From positions 1 to 35,728 of the forward strand of contig CAYSSM010000006.1 in assembly GCA_964433905.1 (NCBI GenBank): a stretch of 35,728 nt of DNA, written 5' to 3'. Shown here piece after piece: positions 6,961-12,975 of the stretch (the first letter of the stretch is position 1; the number at the start of each line of letters is the position of its first letter). The position numbers and the translations under genes are program-made. This stretch comes from CAYSSM01 sp964433905 (lineage in GTDB: Bacteria > Patescibacteriota > UBA1384 > UBA12157 > JAENIV01). A model generated the notes under the pieces. That model searched no databases and was not told the DNA's origin. It saw only the letters and a program-made list of their open reading frames with translations.

Positions 6961-7536
6961 TTAGTTGAGTAGAAGGACCCCTCGTCTGCGGAAGAATTCT
7001 CCCTCCCAACTGGCTACGTGGATAGTATCGCCGTCATCTGTACGATATCCGTGAACAGCGACCCGGAAGAATCCGCGTCTCTGCAATGGGACACCTTCTC
7101 TATAAGGAACAAGTTCCCATGATACAGTGTACCCATCTACCTCAACAGTCCCTCTGGGCGGGTGGGCGATAGCTCCTCTGATGAAGGCTTCCCTGTGGAA
7201 GCATACACCGACTCCGGTTTCCACATATCGGAATTCGTTACCGTAGGCCTGACCTGTATCTGCGGTAAAGCAATGGGTGGCGATGTTGTCGTCGACTAGG
7301 GCTACATGAAGCAGCGAGAAATGTGGTCTTCCTCTTGTAAGCACCTGAGCGCTGATGAACGCAGGCGATACTACTGCCTCCATGTTCCAATAGTCAGGTG
7401 CGATTAGACCCTTAATCTGAGTGAGGGGTAGAGGTCCGCATGCAGGATTGGCATTGACGATAGGAACATCCGTGTTAACCGGCTGACGGAGCATATCAGG
7501 GACAACGACTATCAACTGCTTGATTCCTTCTATCAT
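6961..7536 (-). CDS. Orphan 191-aa protein with atypical base composition
   Basis: I do not recognise the family. The gene is clearly richer in G and C than its neighbours, with its own promoter, a good AAGGAG ribosome site 6 nt before the ATG, and its own terminator. It therefore looks like an independent, probably acquired unit. The protein has no signal peptide or long hydrophobic helix. It is rich in beta-type segments (YVETGVGVCFHREAF, TVEVDGYTVSWELVPY) and ends VASWEGEFFRRRGVLLLN. It has three Cys that do not form a CxxC pair. A beta-barrel or jelly-roll fold is possible but unproven. Confidence 0.55.
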   Translation of the reverse strand: MIEGIKQLIVVVPDMLRQPVNTDVPIVNANPACGPLPLTQIKGLIAPDYWNMEAVVSPAFISAQVLTRGRPHFSLLHVALVDDNIATHCFTADTGQAYGNEFRYVETGVGVCFHREAFIRGAIAHPPRGTVEVDGYTVSWELVPYREGVPLQRRGFFRVAVHGYRTDDGDTIHVASWEGEFFRRRGVLLLN

Positions 7537-7568
7537 GGAATTCTCCTTTCTCCGAGTACAGACATCTA

Positions 7569-7597
7569 ACTATATAAAAAAACTCCCTTAAAGTCAA
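7569..7597 (-). promoter_or_regulatory. Promoter of the 6961-7536 gene
   Basis: On the minus strand: TTGACT (7597-7592), 17-nt spacer, TATAGT (7574-7569). Confidence 0.7.
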
Positions 7598-7652
7598 GGG
7601 GAATTCAATATAAATACAAAAAACCGCCATCGGAAAATGGTGACTCTTTTTT

Positions 7653-7725
7653 GGAGGGACATTCGGGTCTGGAACTCTTCGAGTCTGAGCGACAAGGTCG
7701 TCAGACCTCAGAGTCGAAGGCCTTT
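7653..7725 (-). repeat. Intergenic element T, copy 3, with long inserted hairpin
   Basis: The conserved ends GGAGGGACATTCGGGTCT and CCTTTTAGCTC are separated by a hairpin whose arms begin CTTCGA and end TCGAAG, with inner pairing around GAC/GTC. It follows hepT by about a dozen bases. The hairpin occupies the same site as the shorter one in copy 2. Confidence 0.6.
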
Positions 7726-7751
7726 TAGCTCCTTTACCCTCTTTTTGGAGT

Positions 7752-8084
7752 TCAAGTTAGCTTTTGAATTTGTTTTTTAAGTTTGGGTAAATCTTTTTTT
7801 ATTGTGCCCCACACAATTTCTAAATTAACCTCATCGTAACCATGAATTAAACGATTTCTTATACCAATAGCTGAACGAAAATCAATTTCACCGTGGCTAT
7901 CTTTGAATGTATCTGAAAGATTATTGCTTGCCTCTCCTATGATTTCAAAGTTCCTCAAAACTGCATCAATAATCATATTATTTGACTTAAAATAACTAAA
8001 AGAGTGATCTCCGGTATACTGGTTTATTTTCTCTATGCAGACTAAAATATGTCTCAAATAAGTTGTGTCATTATGCATGCTCAT
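7752..8084 (-). CDS. hepT: HepT-like toxin (HEPN domain RNase)
   Basis: HEPN toxins of this type cut RNA, often tRNA. The diagnostic Rx4HxY motif is RNRLIHGY near the C-terminus, and the all-helical body starts HNDTTYLRHILVCIEKI. The gene overlaps the 3' end of mntA by about 14 bp (start ATG 8084; 8078 is also possible and 8108 less likely), the usual coupled order. In known pairs MntA adds AMP to the Tyr of this motif and so silences the toxin (family knowledge). Length and motif are intact, so it should be active. Confidence 0.9.
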   Translation of the reverse strand: MSMHNDTTYLRHILVCIEKINQYTGDHSFSYFKSNNMIIDAVLRNFEIIGEASNNLSDTFKDSHGEIDFRSAIGIRNRLIHGYDEVNLEIVWGTIKKDLPKLKKQIQKLT

Positions 8085-8379
8085 ATTGATATATTTTCTT
8101 TGCTTCATTGACTACTTTATCACGAAAATATTTACTCAATTCTTCTTTAGTTAGTAAATCAACTTCTCTACCGATTTTATCCGATATCTGGTTTTGAATG
8201 GACATAAGCTTAAAATAACCCATACTTTTTCTAGGTTCAAATAACAAATCTACATCACTATCCTCTTTTGCGTCGCCATGCAAATAAGAGCCGAATAAAC
8301 TGATGCTTTGGATATAATCCTTATTCGGATCGGATTCAACTGCTTCCTTAATTTTGGTAATAATTTCTTCTTGACTCAT
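8071..8379 (-). CDS. mntA: MntA-like minimal nucleotidyltransferase antitoxin
   Basis: A small DNA polymerase beta-like nucleotidyltransferase. The catalytic GSx10DxD motif is complete: GSYLHGDAKEDSDVD, starting near residue 30. A third acidic residue is likely the Asp in REVDLL. Such proteins neutralise HepT by adding AMP to it. The ATG at 8379 has no Shine-Dalgarno sequence but sits just 9 nt after an extended -10 box, so the message is probably leaderless. The gene is first in the mntA-hepT pair. Confidence 0.9.
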   Translation of the reverse strand: MSQEEIITKIKEAVESDPNKDYIQSISLFGSYLHGDAKEDSDVDLLFEPRKSMGYFKLMSIQNQISDKIGREVDLLTKEELSKYFRDKVVNEAKKIYQYEHA

Positions 8380-8388
8380 AACGAGCTT

Positions 8389-8397
8389 ATTATAGCA
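8389..8397 (-). promoter_or_regulatory. Extended -10 promoter of mntA-hepT
   Basis: TGCTATAAT on the minus strand with no good -35. The predicted start point is only about 2-3 nt before the mntA ATG. Confidence 0.6.
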
Positions 8398-8464
8398 TAT
8401 TCTGGACTTGTTAAATAGTTACACAAAAAGTTCCATAATTTTTTTGATGCATTTTTTCGGTAAC

Positions 8465-8603
8465 AGAGTTCCAGACCCACTTGGGTGCCTGCCAAAACAG
8501 GTCCATTTAGCACCAAAAAAGACCAAAAAAGGTCTTTTCCGTTTTTCCCTACTTCTTATGCTCTTTTTAGCTAAATTTAATTGTCCCACATTTATTTGGA
8601 GGG
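8465..8603. repeat. Dispersed repeat R, copy B
   Basis: Positions 8492-8603 match 4475-4586 at 109 of 112 positions. The hairpin AAAAGACC/GGTCTTTT is conserved and would end minus-strand transcripts from the GIY-YIG gene. Its right end runs directly into the tRNA-Lys 3' fragment at 8598. Confidence 0.85.
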
Positions 8604-8615
8604 CCTGGTGGGGAT
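8598..8615 (-). pseudogene. Detached 3' end of a tRNA-Lys gene
   Basis: GGAGGGCCTGGTGGGGAT is identical to the 3' end of the intact tRNA-Lys at 8866-8883: acceptor strand, T-stem and half the T-loop. Joining it to position 8984 would complete the interrupted tRNA copy at 8977-9138. Confidence 0.85.
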
Positions 8616-8617
8616 AC

Positions 8618-8857
8618 TTAAAAATTTAATCTCTCTTTCCATCCCCGATATGATTTTAAATATTTTTCTCTAATAAGGGCTTCTTTTTTAGTCGAAAATT
8701 CTTCTTTATGGATTAAAACAAGTGGTCTTCTGGTTTTTGTTGATTTAACTTTGCTCCAATTATGTTGTTTTATTCTAAAATCGATATCTTGCGTAATGCC
8801 GACATACTGTTTATTATCTTTTTGGCTTTTTAAAATATACAGATAATATTTAAGCAC
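8618..8857 (-). CDS. GIY-YIG single-domain endonuclease
   Basis: A 79-aa protein covering just the GIY-YIG nuclease fold: YLYILKSQKDNKQYVGITQD supplies the two beta-strand motifs (YIL and YVG), then R28 with IKQHN, and the catalytic-type Glu in KEALIREKYLKS. It is the URI-type stand-alone form. The start is GTG at 8857, ten bases after the 3' end of tRNA-Lys, and the stop lies inside the left inverted repeat, so the gene almost fills the element. No separate promoter or good ribosome site is visible, so it is probably read from the tRNA promoter and released by tRNA 3' processing. It may cut the tRNA gene target (homing-like), but related proteins are also common as free genes. Confidence 0.88.
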   Translation of the reverse strand: MLKYYLYILKSQKDNKQYVGITQDIDFRIKQHNWSKVKSTKTRRPLVLIHKEEFSTKKEALIREKYLKSYRGWKERLNF

Positions 8858-8867
8858 ATTTTCTCGG

Positions 8868-8939
8868 AGGGCCTGGTGGGGATCGAACCCACGACGCTCA
8901 CCTTAAAAGGGTGACGCTCTACCACTGAGCTACAGGCCC
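8868..8939 (-). tRNA. tRNA-Lys (anticodon UUU), intact
   Basis: The cloverleaf is complete on the minus strand: acceptor GGGCCTG/CAGGCCC, D-arm GCTC-AGTGGTA-GAGC, anticodon arm TCACC-CTTTTAA-GGTGA (anticodon TTT), variable loop GCGTC, and T-arm GTGGG-TTCGATC-CCCAC. CCA is not encoded. The discriminator reads U, which is unusual for tRNA-Lys. The acceptor helix continues for three more pairs (GGA/TCC), and after a 4-nt gap the flanks GCACATTT (8854-8861) and AAATGTGC (8947-8954) pair as well. It lies inside the putative insertion. Confidence 0.96.
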
Positions 8940-8985
8940 TCCGAACAAATGTGCAATTTTAATTAAATTTTTAAGATGGGGATCG

Positions 8986-9034
8986 CCACGCCAGTGGTCC
9001 CTTGTGGGACCAACTGAAGTGGTCACTGGTGTGA
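8986..9034. repeat. Palindromic insert 1, in the T-loop (49 nt)
   Basis: Begins CCACGCCAGTGG, the motif shared by all three inserts. Outer arms CAC-CCAGTG and CACTGG-GTG pair, and an inner hairpin GGTCCC/GGGACC has a 4-nt loop. Confidence 0.75.
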
Positions 9035-9054
9035 AACCCACGACGCTCACCTTA

Positions 9055-9078
9055 CCACGTCAGTGGCCCCTGACGGGG
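9055..9078. repeat. Palindromic insert 2, in the anticodon loop (24 nt)
   Basis: Begins CCACGTCAGTGG. It folds end to end with CGTCAG/CTGACG and outer pairs, leaving a 6-nt loop. It lies within the loop, next to the anticodon. Confidence 0.75.
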
Positions 9079-9099
9079 AAAGGGTAACGCTCTGCTCAC

Positions 9100-9124
9100 C
9101 CACGACAGTGGCCACTAAATGTGG
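9100..9124. repeat. Palindromic insert 3, in the D-loop (25 nt)
   Basis: Begins CCACGACAGTGG and ends GTGG. The outer CCAC/GTGG pair encloses the palindrome AGTGGCCACT. Confidence 0.7.
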
Positions 9125-9177
9125 TGAGCTACAGGCCCGCAATATATTTATTGCGATTCTGAAAGAATCCTAATGAT

Positions 9178-9206
9178 ATTATATCTTAAAAATGAAATCT
9201 TTTCAA
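9178..9206 (-). promoter_or_regulatory. Promoter of the tRNA-Lys/GIY-YIG transcript
   Basis: On the minus strand: TTGAAA (9206-9201), 17-nt spacer, TATAAT (9183-9178). Two small hairpins (GATTCT/AGAATC, GCAATA/TATTGC) lie between the start point and the interrupted tRNA at 9138. Confidence 0.7.
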
Positions 9207-9226
9207 TACATATTTTGAGCAAAATA

Positions 9227-9256
9227 TTGCCTCAAAAAGCTTTCTTCTGGTATAGT
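9227..9256 (+). promoter_or_regulatory. Promoter of the methyltransferase gene
   Basis: TTGCCT (9227-9232), 18-nt spacer, TATAGT (9251-9256) with extended -10 TGG. The start point falls 1-2 nt before the ATG at 9265, so the message should be leaderless. Confidence 0.65.
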
Positions 9257-9264
9257 AAATTACT

Positions 9265-9981
9265 ATGAATCTTCTAAAACATTATTTTACCTTAATCAAA
9301 TATTCACTTTTAGGAAATAAAGGTTTTTACGAGGCCAGAGAATACTTAGCTAATGTTTTAATCTACGAGCTTGAAGAGTTTATCAATTTAAAAAATAAGA
9401 AAGTTTTAGATATTGGCGGCGAACGCGGTAAATTTTGTAAAATCTTAACTCAGAAAAGAAATTGCAATGCTGTTAATTTAGAGCCGATAAAACCAATCGA
9501 TGGCTTTGTCCACAAAACAATTATTGGTTATGCCGATAAAATTCCTTTTAAAGACCAATCTTTCGATCTCGTTCTCTTGCGCGGAGTTCTCCAACATATT
9601 CCTACGAATAAAAAATTAAAATCTTTACGGGAAATAAATCGAGTTCTAAAAAAAGGGGGAATTACCTATATTATGATTCCGCCGTGGTATAATCCCCTCT
9701 CTGGTCAAAATATAAAACCCTTCCAATATTTTCCTTTTAAAATGGCGAGACATTTGCGCAATTCCATTTTTCTGGAAAATATTAAAGCCAATTTTTTAGC
9801 TGAATTGGGTCTTTGGCCAATGACTTTTTCTGCAACCATAGATTTAATTAAAAAAGCAGATTTTGAAATTATTAAAACCACCGATATTTTAGGTCGGATA
9901 GATCTAATAACAAAAATCCCTATATTTCGGGAATTTCTATTGCCCTCAGTTGGTTTTATGTTAGCAAAAAAGATAAAATAA
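9265..9981 (+). CDS. SAM-dependent class I methyltransferase
   Basis: A 238-aa Rossmann-fold methyltransferase of the Methyltransf_11 type. Motif I is VLDIGGERG (residues 47-55), where SAM binds. An acidic residue follows strand 2 (NLEP), ADKIPFKDQSFDLVLLRGVLQHI (to about 112) covers the next motifs, and LREINRVLKKGG (122-132) is the usual post-motif III. The C-terminal third is less typical and may form a lid. It lies 5 bp before a glycosyltransferase on the same strand, suggesting modification of a sugar or lipid-linked glycan. The substrate is unknown. Confidence 0.85.
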   Translation: MNLLKHYFTLIKYSLLGNKGFYEAREYLANVLIYELEEFINLKNKKVLDIGGERGKFCKILTQKRNCNAVNLEPIKPIDGFVHKTIIGYADKIPFKDQSFDLVLLRGVLQHIPTNKKLKSLREINRVLKKGGITYIMIPPWYNPLSGQNIKPFQYFPFKMARHLRNSIFLENIKANFLAELGLWPMTFSATIDLIKKADFEIIKTTDILGRIDLITKIPIFREFLLPSVGFMLAKKIK

Positions 9982-9986
9982 AGTAG

Positions 9987-11156
9987 ATGAAAATAATAAT
10001 TGGTTCTGAATCATTTTCACCGAATATTTCAGGTGTAGCGGTTTCTACTGAGCTGCTGGCTCATAATTTAGCTTGCCTGCCAAATACGGAAGTTTGGGTT
10101 TTTGCTCCAAGCAGAACATCCAAATCGTCACTTGATAAAAATTTCAACGATTTTAAAGTTCTTCGAATTCGTTCGATAGCTAATCCATTTCGCAAAGGTT
10201 TTCGAGTCGCTTACTTACCGCAAAAATTAATTTTTAAATATGTTAAAAAAATTCAACCGGATATTATTCATCTTCAAGATCCAACTTCGATTTGTTCTTC
10301 TTTAAAAAAAGCGGCTAAAAAATTTAAGATCCCCGTTGTTGTCAGCAACCATTTTACTTTGGATTATGTTTTGTCCTATATCCAATTTCTAAAATTTATC
10401 CACCCACAATTAAAATCATTTTTAAAAAATTATTTGGTTAAATTCTATAATCAATGTGATTATGTTATTTGTCCAACCGAAACTGTAAAAAAAGAATTAA
10501 AAAAATGGCAGGTAAAAACTCCGATTGCGGCGATTTCCAATGGGGTTGACCTAAATCATTTTTTTGCCTTCGCCAATTTAAATGATATTTATTTGAAATA
10601 TCATCTGCCTATGAACCCCCTTGTTTTATATGCCGGCCGGATCGATAAAGATAAAAATATGAGTATTTTAATTAAAGCGATTTCCGAAGTAGTAGAACAA
10701 ACTCAAGCCCACTTTGTTTTTGTCGGCGGCGGCGATGTGTTGTCGAAAATTAAAAAAATGGCGGTAAAATGTAAAGTTGAAAAAGAAATCACTTGGATTG
10801 ATTGGGTTGATAGAAAATTGATAGATCTGCCTAAACTTTATCAAGCCGCAAGTCTGTTTGTCATTCCATCTGTTATTGAAACGCAATCTCTTGTTACTAT
10901 GGAAGCAATGGCTTCCGGCTTGCCGGTGGTTGGCGCTAACGCAGGGGCGTTACCGGAGTTGATTAAAGATGGCGTTAATGGTTATTTGTATCGTGCCGAT
11001 AGCAGCAGCGATCTTAGTCAAAAAATTATCAAAATAATCAAAAATCATAATTTAAGAACTAAAATGGGTAAAAAGTCTTTAGAAATAATTTCCAATCATC
11101 AAATCAGTGAAAGCTTGGCAAAAATATTAAAAATTTACAAGCAATTAACATGTTAG
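9987..11156 (+). CDS. GT4-family glycosyltransferase
   Basis: A GT-B fold retaining transferase that adds a sugar from a nucleotide donor to a growing glycan or lipid. The N-terminal domain opens with SESFSPNISGVAVSTELLA, the glycine-rich acceptor loop. PDIIHLQDPT is the typical middle segment. The C-terminal donor domain has YAGRIDKDKN and the ExxxxxxxE motif ETQSLVTME followed by AMASGLPVVGANAGALPELI. At 389 aa it is full length. It probably shares a transcript with the methyltransferase. Donor and acceptor cannot be told from sequence. Confidence 0.9.
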   Translation: MKIIIGSESFSPNISGVAVSTELLAHNLACLPNTEVWVFAPSRTSKSSLDKNFNDFKVLRIRSIANPFRKGFRVAYLPQKLIFKYVKKIQPDIIHLQDPTSICSSLKKAAKKFKIPVVVSNHFTLDYVLSYIQFLKFIHPQLKSFLKNYLVKFYNQCDYVICPTETVKKELKKWQVKTPIAAISNGVDLNHFFAFANLNDIYLKYHLPMNPLVLYAGRIDKDKNMSILIKAISEVVEQTQAHFVFVGGGDVLSKIKKMAVKCKVEKEITWIDWVDRKLIDLPKLYQAASLFVIPSVIETQSLVTMEAMASGLPVVGANAGALPELIKDGVNGYLYRADSSSDLSQKIIKIIKNHNLRTKMGKKSLEIISNHQISESLAKILKIYKQLTC

Positions 11157-11210
11157 AAAATATTGTTTTTTTGTTTACCTAAAAAATAAATTATCTGGTA
11201 AAATTAATAT

Positions 11211-11573
11211 ATGTATAACAAAAAAGTAATTGATTATTTTTCCAACCCGCGGAATATGGGCGAAATTAAGGATGCCGATGCCGTCGCCGAAGGTGGTAAT
11301 CCGGTTTGTGGCGATGTGGTGAAATTATGGATAAAATTATCAAAAGATAAAAAAAAGATATCCGAGATTAAATTTAAAGCTTTTGGCTGCGGCGCCTGCA
11401 TTGCGGCAACTTCTGCCTTAACCGAATTGGTTAAAAATAAAAAAATTTCAGAGGCCTTAAAAATTACCAATAAAGATATTGCTGACTTTCTTGGCGGGTT
11501 GCCCGAACAAAAAATGAAGTGCTCGAACTTTTCAACTGATGTTTTGCAAAAAGCGATGAAAAATATTAATTAA
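11211..11573 (+). CDS. IscU/NifU-like iron-sulfur cluster scaffold
   Basis: A scaffold on which Fe-S clusters are built before transfer to target proteins. The three ligand cysteines are in place: Cys33 (GNPVCGD, with Asp35), Cys60 (FGCGAC) and Cys104 (KMKCSN). A fourth, Cys63, is common in NifU-type proteins. It has 120 aa, the usual length. No cysteine desulfurase is next to it, so its partner must be elsewhere. TGG-TAAAAT (11199-11204) lies 6 nt before the ATG with no ribosome site, so the message is probably leaderless. A terminator follows. Confidence 0.9.
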   Translation: MYNKKVIDYFSNPRNMGEIKDADAVAEGGNPVCGDVVKLWIKLSKDKKKISEIKFKAFGCGACIAATSALTELVKNKKISEALKITNKDIADFLGGLPEQKMKCSNFSTDVLQKAMKNIN

Positions 11574-11596
11574 GATTAAGTACTGCTTACATAATT

Positions 11597-11620
11597 AAAA
11601 AGACCATTGAGGGTCTTTTT
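11597..11620. terminator. Bidirectional intrinsic terminator
   Basis: AAAAAGACC and GGTCTTTTT around ATTGAG, between the converging iscU-like gene and the membrane-protein gene. Confidence 0.85.
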
Positions 11621-11643
11621 CTAATATTCAAAATTAAAATTTT

Positions 11644-12156
11644 CTAATCGCTTGAACTTTTGCGAAAAAAACCTAATCCTATTAGTGCTATTGGCGGAAC
11701 AACAACCCACCAGACATAGTATTTAATGACTAAAGTGGCTAATCGGGAGCTGGCCATAAAAGCCTCGCGGGATTCGGCGGGCATAAAATTAAAGATCGAA
11801 GATAAAATCAGTCCTGTGGCTAAAAATGACAGGAGAATTATTTCAATTGGCGACATTATGCCTTTGGCTTTTGCGCCCGAAATGCCTCCCTTGGCGGACA
11901 AAAGCATAATAATGCCCATAAATAGAATTACTCTGATACTAAAGGGTGAGGCGGAGTTTCTAACCCAAACTTGGCCAACCATTTTGTCTCCTTGAAAGAA
12001 ATCAAAAACATTACCTGAAAAAACTTGGGTTACAACCAAGGCAACATAGACCGACAATAAAGTCGCTAATATTTTTTCTCTCTGCAGGATGTATCCGAAG
12101 GCAATTCCAATCAGAAAAAAGACAGCAATTGCCAGGTCCCATGACGGTGCTGGCAT
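11644..12156 (-). CDS. Polytopic membrane protein of unknown function
   Basis: A 170-aa protein with about four to five membrane helices (near DLAIAVFFLIGIAFGYIL, LLSVYVALVVTQVF, IRVILFMGIIMLLSA, IEIILLSFLATGLIL, VVVPPIALIGLGFF). I chose the ATG at 12156 because GGAGGGG stands 3-5 nt before it; a GTG at 12168 is in frame. It has a slight resemblance to CvpA-like membrane proteins, not enough to name. A charged loop (QGDKMVGQVWVRNS) lies between helices 2 and 3. It stands alone between the iscU terminator and dnaJ. Confidence 0.65.
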   Translation of the reverse strand: MPAPSWDLAIAVFFLIGIAFGYILQREKILATLLSVYVALVVTQVFSGNVFDFFQGDKMVGQVWVRNSASPFSIRVILFMGIIMLLSAKGGISGAKAKGIMSPIEIILLSFLATGLILSSIFNFMPAESREAFMASSRLATLVIKYYVWWVVVPPIALIGLGFFRKSSSD

Positions 12157-12237
12157 AAACCCCTCCACTATGCTTTAAAAGCTTTCCATATTTATTATCT
12201 AACAGCTTGCAAATGATGTCAACAAGTTGGACTCAAA

Positions 12238-12858
12238 TTAGAGTCCCGATTCTTTTAATTTCTCGAGCAATTCTTTTTGCTGGCGGCTTAGGTGTTTGGG
12301 GATTTTAGTCCGCACGGTGATAATCAGATCGCCGCGGCCGCGGCGGCTAGCCGCACCCTTTCCTGGCAGGCGAAACGAACTGCCGTCTTGAGTGCCGGCA
12401 GGAATTTTTAAAGTAATTAATTCGCCTTGGCTGGTTTTAAAATTCAAAGTGTCGCCCAAAATGGCCGAAATTAAGCTAATCTCAACCTCCGCTTGAATTT
12501 GGGAGAAAACACCGCTAAAAAGATCCTCAAAAATATCTCCAATGCCGCCAAAACCACCACTGCTTCTTGAAGAAAATCCGCCAAAATCGCGAAAATCAAA
12601 ACCGCCAAATCCTTCCCCTCCGCCATATGAATATCCGTCAGAGTCCGGCGCTTGGCCGAACTGGTCATAATGGGCTTTTTTTTGAGGATTGGATAGAACC
12701 TGGTAGGCCTCGTTGATCTCTTTAAATTTAACGCCGTCGGTATGACCTTCGTTTTTATCCGGATGGTACTGATGGGCTAATTTTCTATAAGCACGCTTAA
12801 TCTCATCCTGTGAAGCGGATTTATCAATGCCAAGAATTTGATAGTAGTCTTTATTCAT
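12238..12858 (-). CDS. dnaJ: Short DnaJ-type co-chaperone without zinc finger
   Basis: J-domain proteins stimulate DnaK ATPase and hand over unfolded clients. The J-domain covers residues 1-65 with HPD at 32-34. A Gly/Phe-rich linker follows (about 72-115), then one substrate-binding beta-domain (EVEISLISAILGD ... LKIPAGTQDG ... RGRGDLIITV) that corresponds to the second C-terminal domain. The four CxxCxGxG repeats and the first C-terminal domain are absent, so it has 206 aa rather than about 370. It is on the same strand as dnaK and downstream of it. An extended -10 (TGG-TATTAT, 12873-12868) lies 9 nt before the ATG. Confidence 0.88.
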   Translation of the reverse strand: MNKDYYQILGIDKSASQDEIKRAYRKLAHQYHPDKNEGHTDGVKFKEINEAYQVLSNPQKKAHYDQFGQAPDSDGYSYGGGEGFGGFDFRDFGGFSSRSSGGFGGIGDIFEDLFSGVFSQIQAEVEISLISAILGDTLNFKTSQGELITLKIPAGTQDGSSFRLPGKGAASRRGRGDLIITVRTKIPKHLSRQQKELLEKLKESGL

Positions 12859-12867
12859 AACTTTCTT

Positions 12868-12888
12868 ATAATACCAAGAAATTGGTAT
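12868..12888 (-). promoter_or_regulatory. dnaJ extended -10 with inverted repeat
   Basis: ATACCAA (12871-12877) and TTGGTAT (12882-12888) form a 7-bp inverted repeat overlapping the TGG-TATTAT box. It could be a regulator site or a simple hairpin. Confidence 0.45.
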
Positions 12889-12975
12889 AGAAATCAGAAA
12901 AAGGAAAACAGTATTTCGATTTTAAACATCCATTTTCCATACCGTTTTCCAATTTCTTTTAGCTGTTTTCTAATA

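Larger units (their letters stand above)
8616..8976. mobile_element. Putative 361-bp insertion carrying tRNA-Lys and a GIY-YIG gene
   Basis: The segment ends in a perfect 14-bp inverted repeat, CTTAAAAATTTAAT at 8617-8630 and its complement at 8962-8975. It is flanked by a direct duplication TGGGGAT (8609-8615 and 8977-8983). Removing the segment and one duplicate joins two tRNA-Lys pieces into a full gene body. It carries an intact tRNA-Lys(UUU) and a GIY-YIG ORF in the same orientation. Inverted ends, a target duplication and a nuclease gene are what one expects of a transposing unit; the mechanism is inference. Recombination between tRNA copies is the alternative. Confidence 0.6.
8977..9138 (-). 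pseudogene. tRNA-Lys gene interrupted in all three loops and lacking its 3' end
   Basis: Reading the minus strand from 9138: GGGCCTG, TA, D-arm, anticodon arm, GCGTC, and T-arm all match the intact tRNA-Lys. Extra DNA lies inside each loop: 25 nt in the D-loop, 24 nt in the anticodon loop, and 49 nt in the T-loop. Taking out 9055-9078 restores the 7-nt loop CTTTTAA exactly; taking out 8986-9034 restores TTCGATC exactly; taking out 9100-9124 leaves an 8-nt D-loop. Outside the inserts, one stem change (TTACC) keeps pairing through G-U. The 3' acceptor strand is missing here and lies at 8598-8615, beyond the inserted element. A strong promoter remains upstream. It is most simply a decaying gene; processing of the inserts cannot be excluded. 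Confidence 0.8.

Noticed and set aside
8408..8629. Plus-strand ORF over the repeat region
   Set aside because: It lies over the dispersed repeat and a tRNA fragment, has low-complexity residues and no ribosome site.
8986..9124. Group I or group II introns in the interrupted tRNA
   Set aside because: The inserts are 24-49 nt, far too short for self-splicing introns, and they share a simple palindrome rather than intron core motifs.
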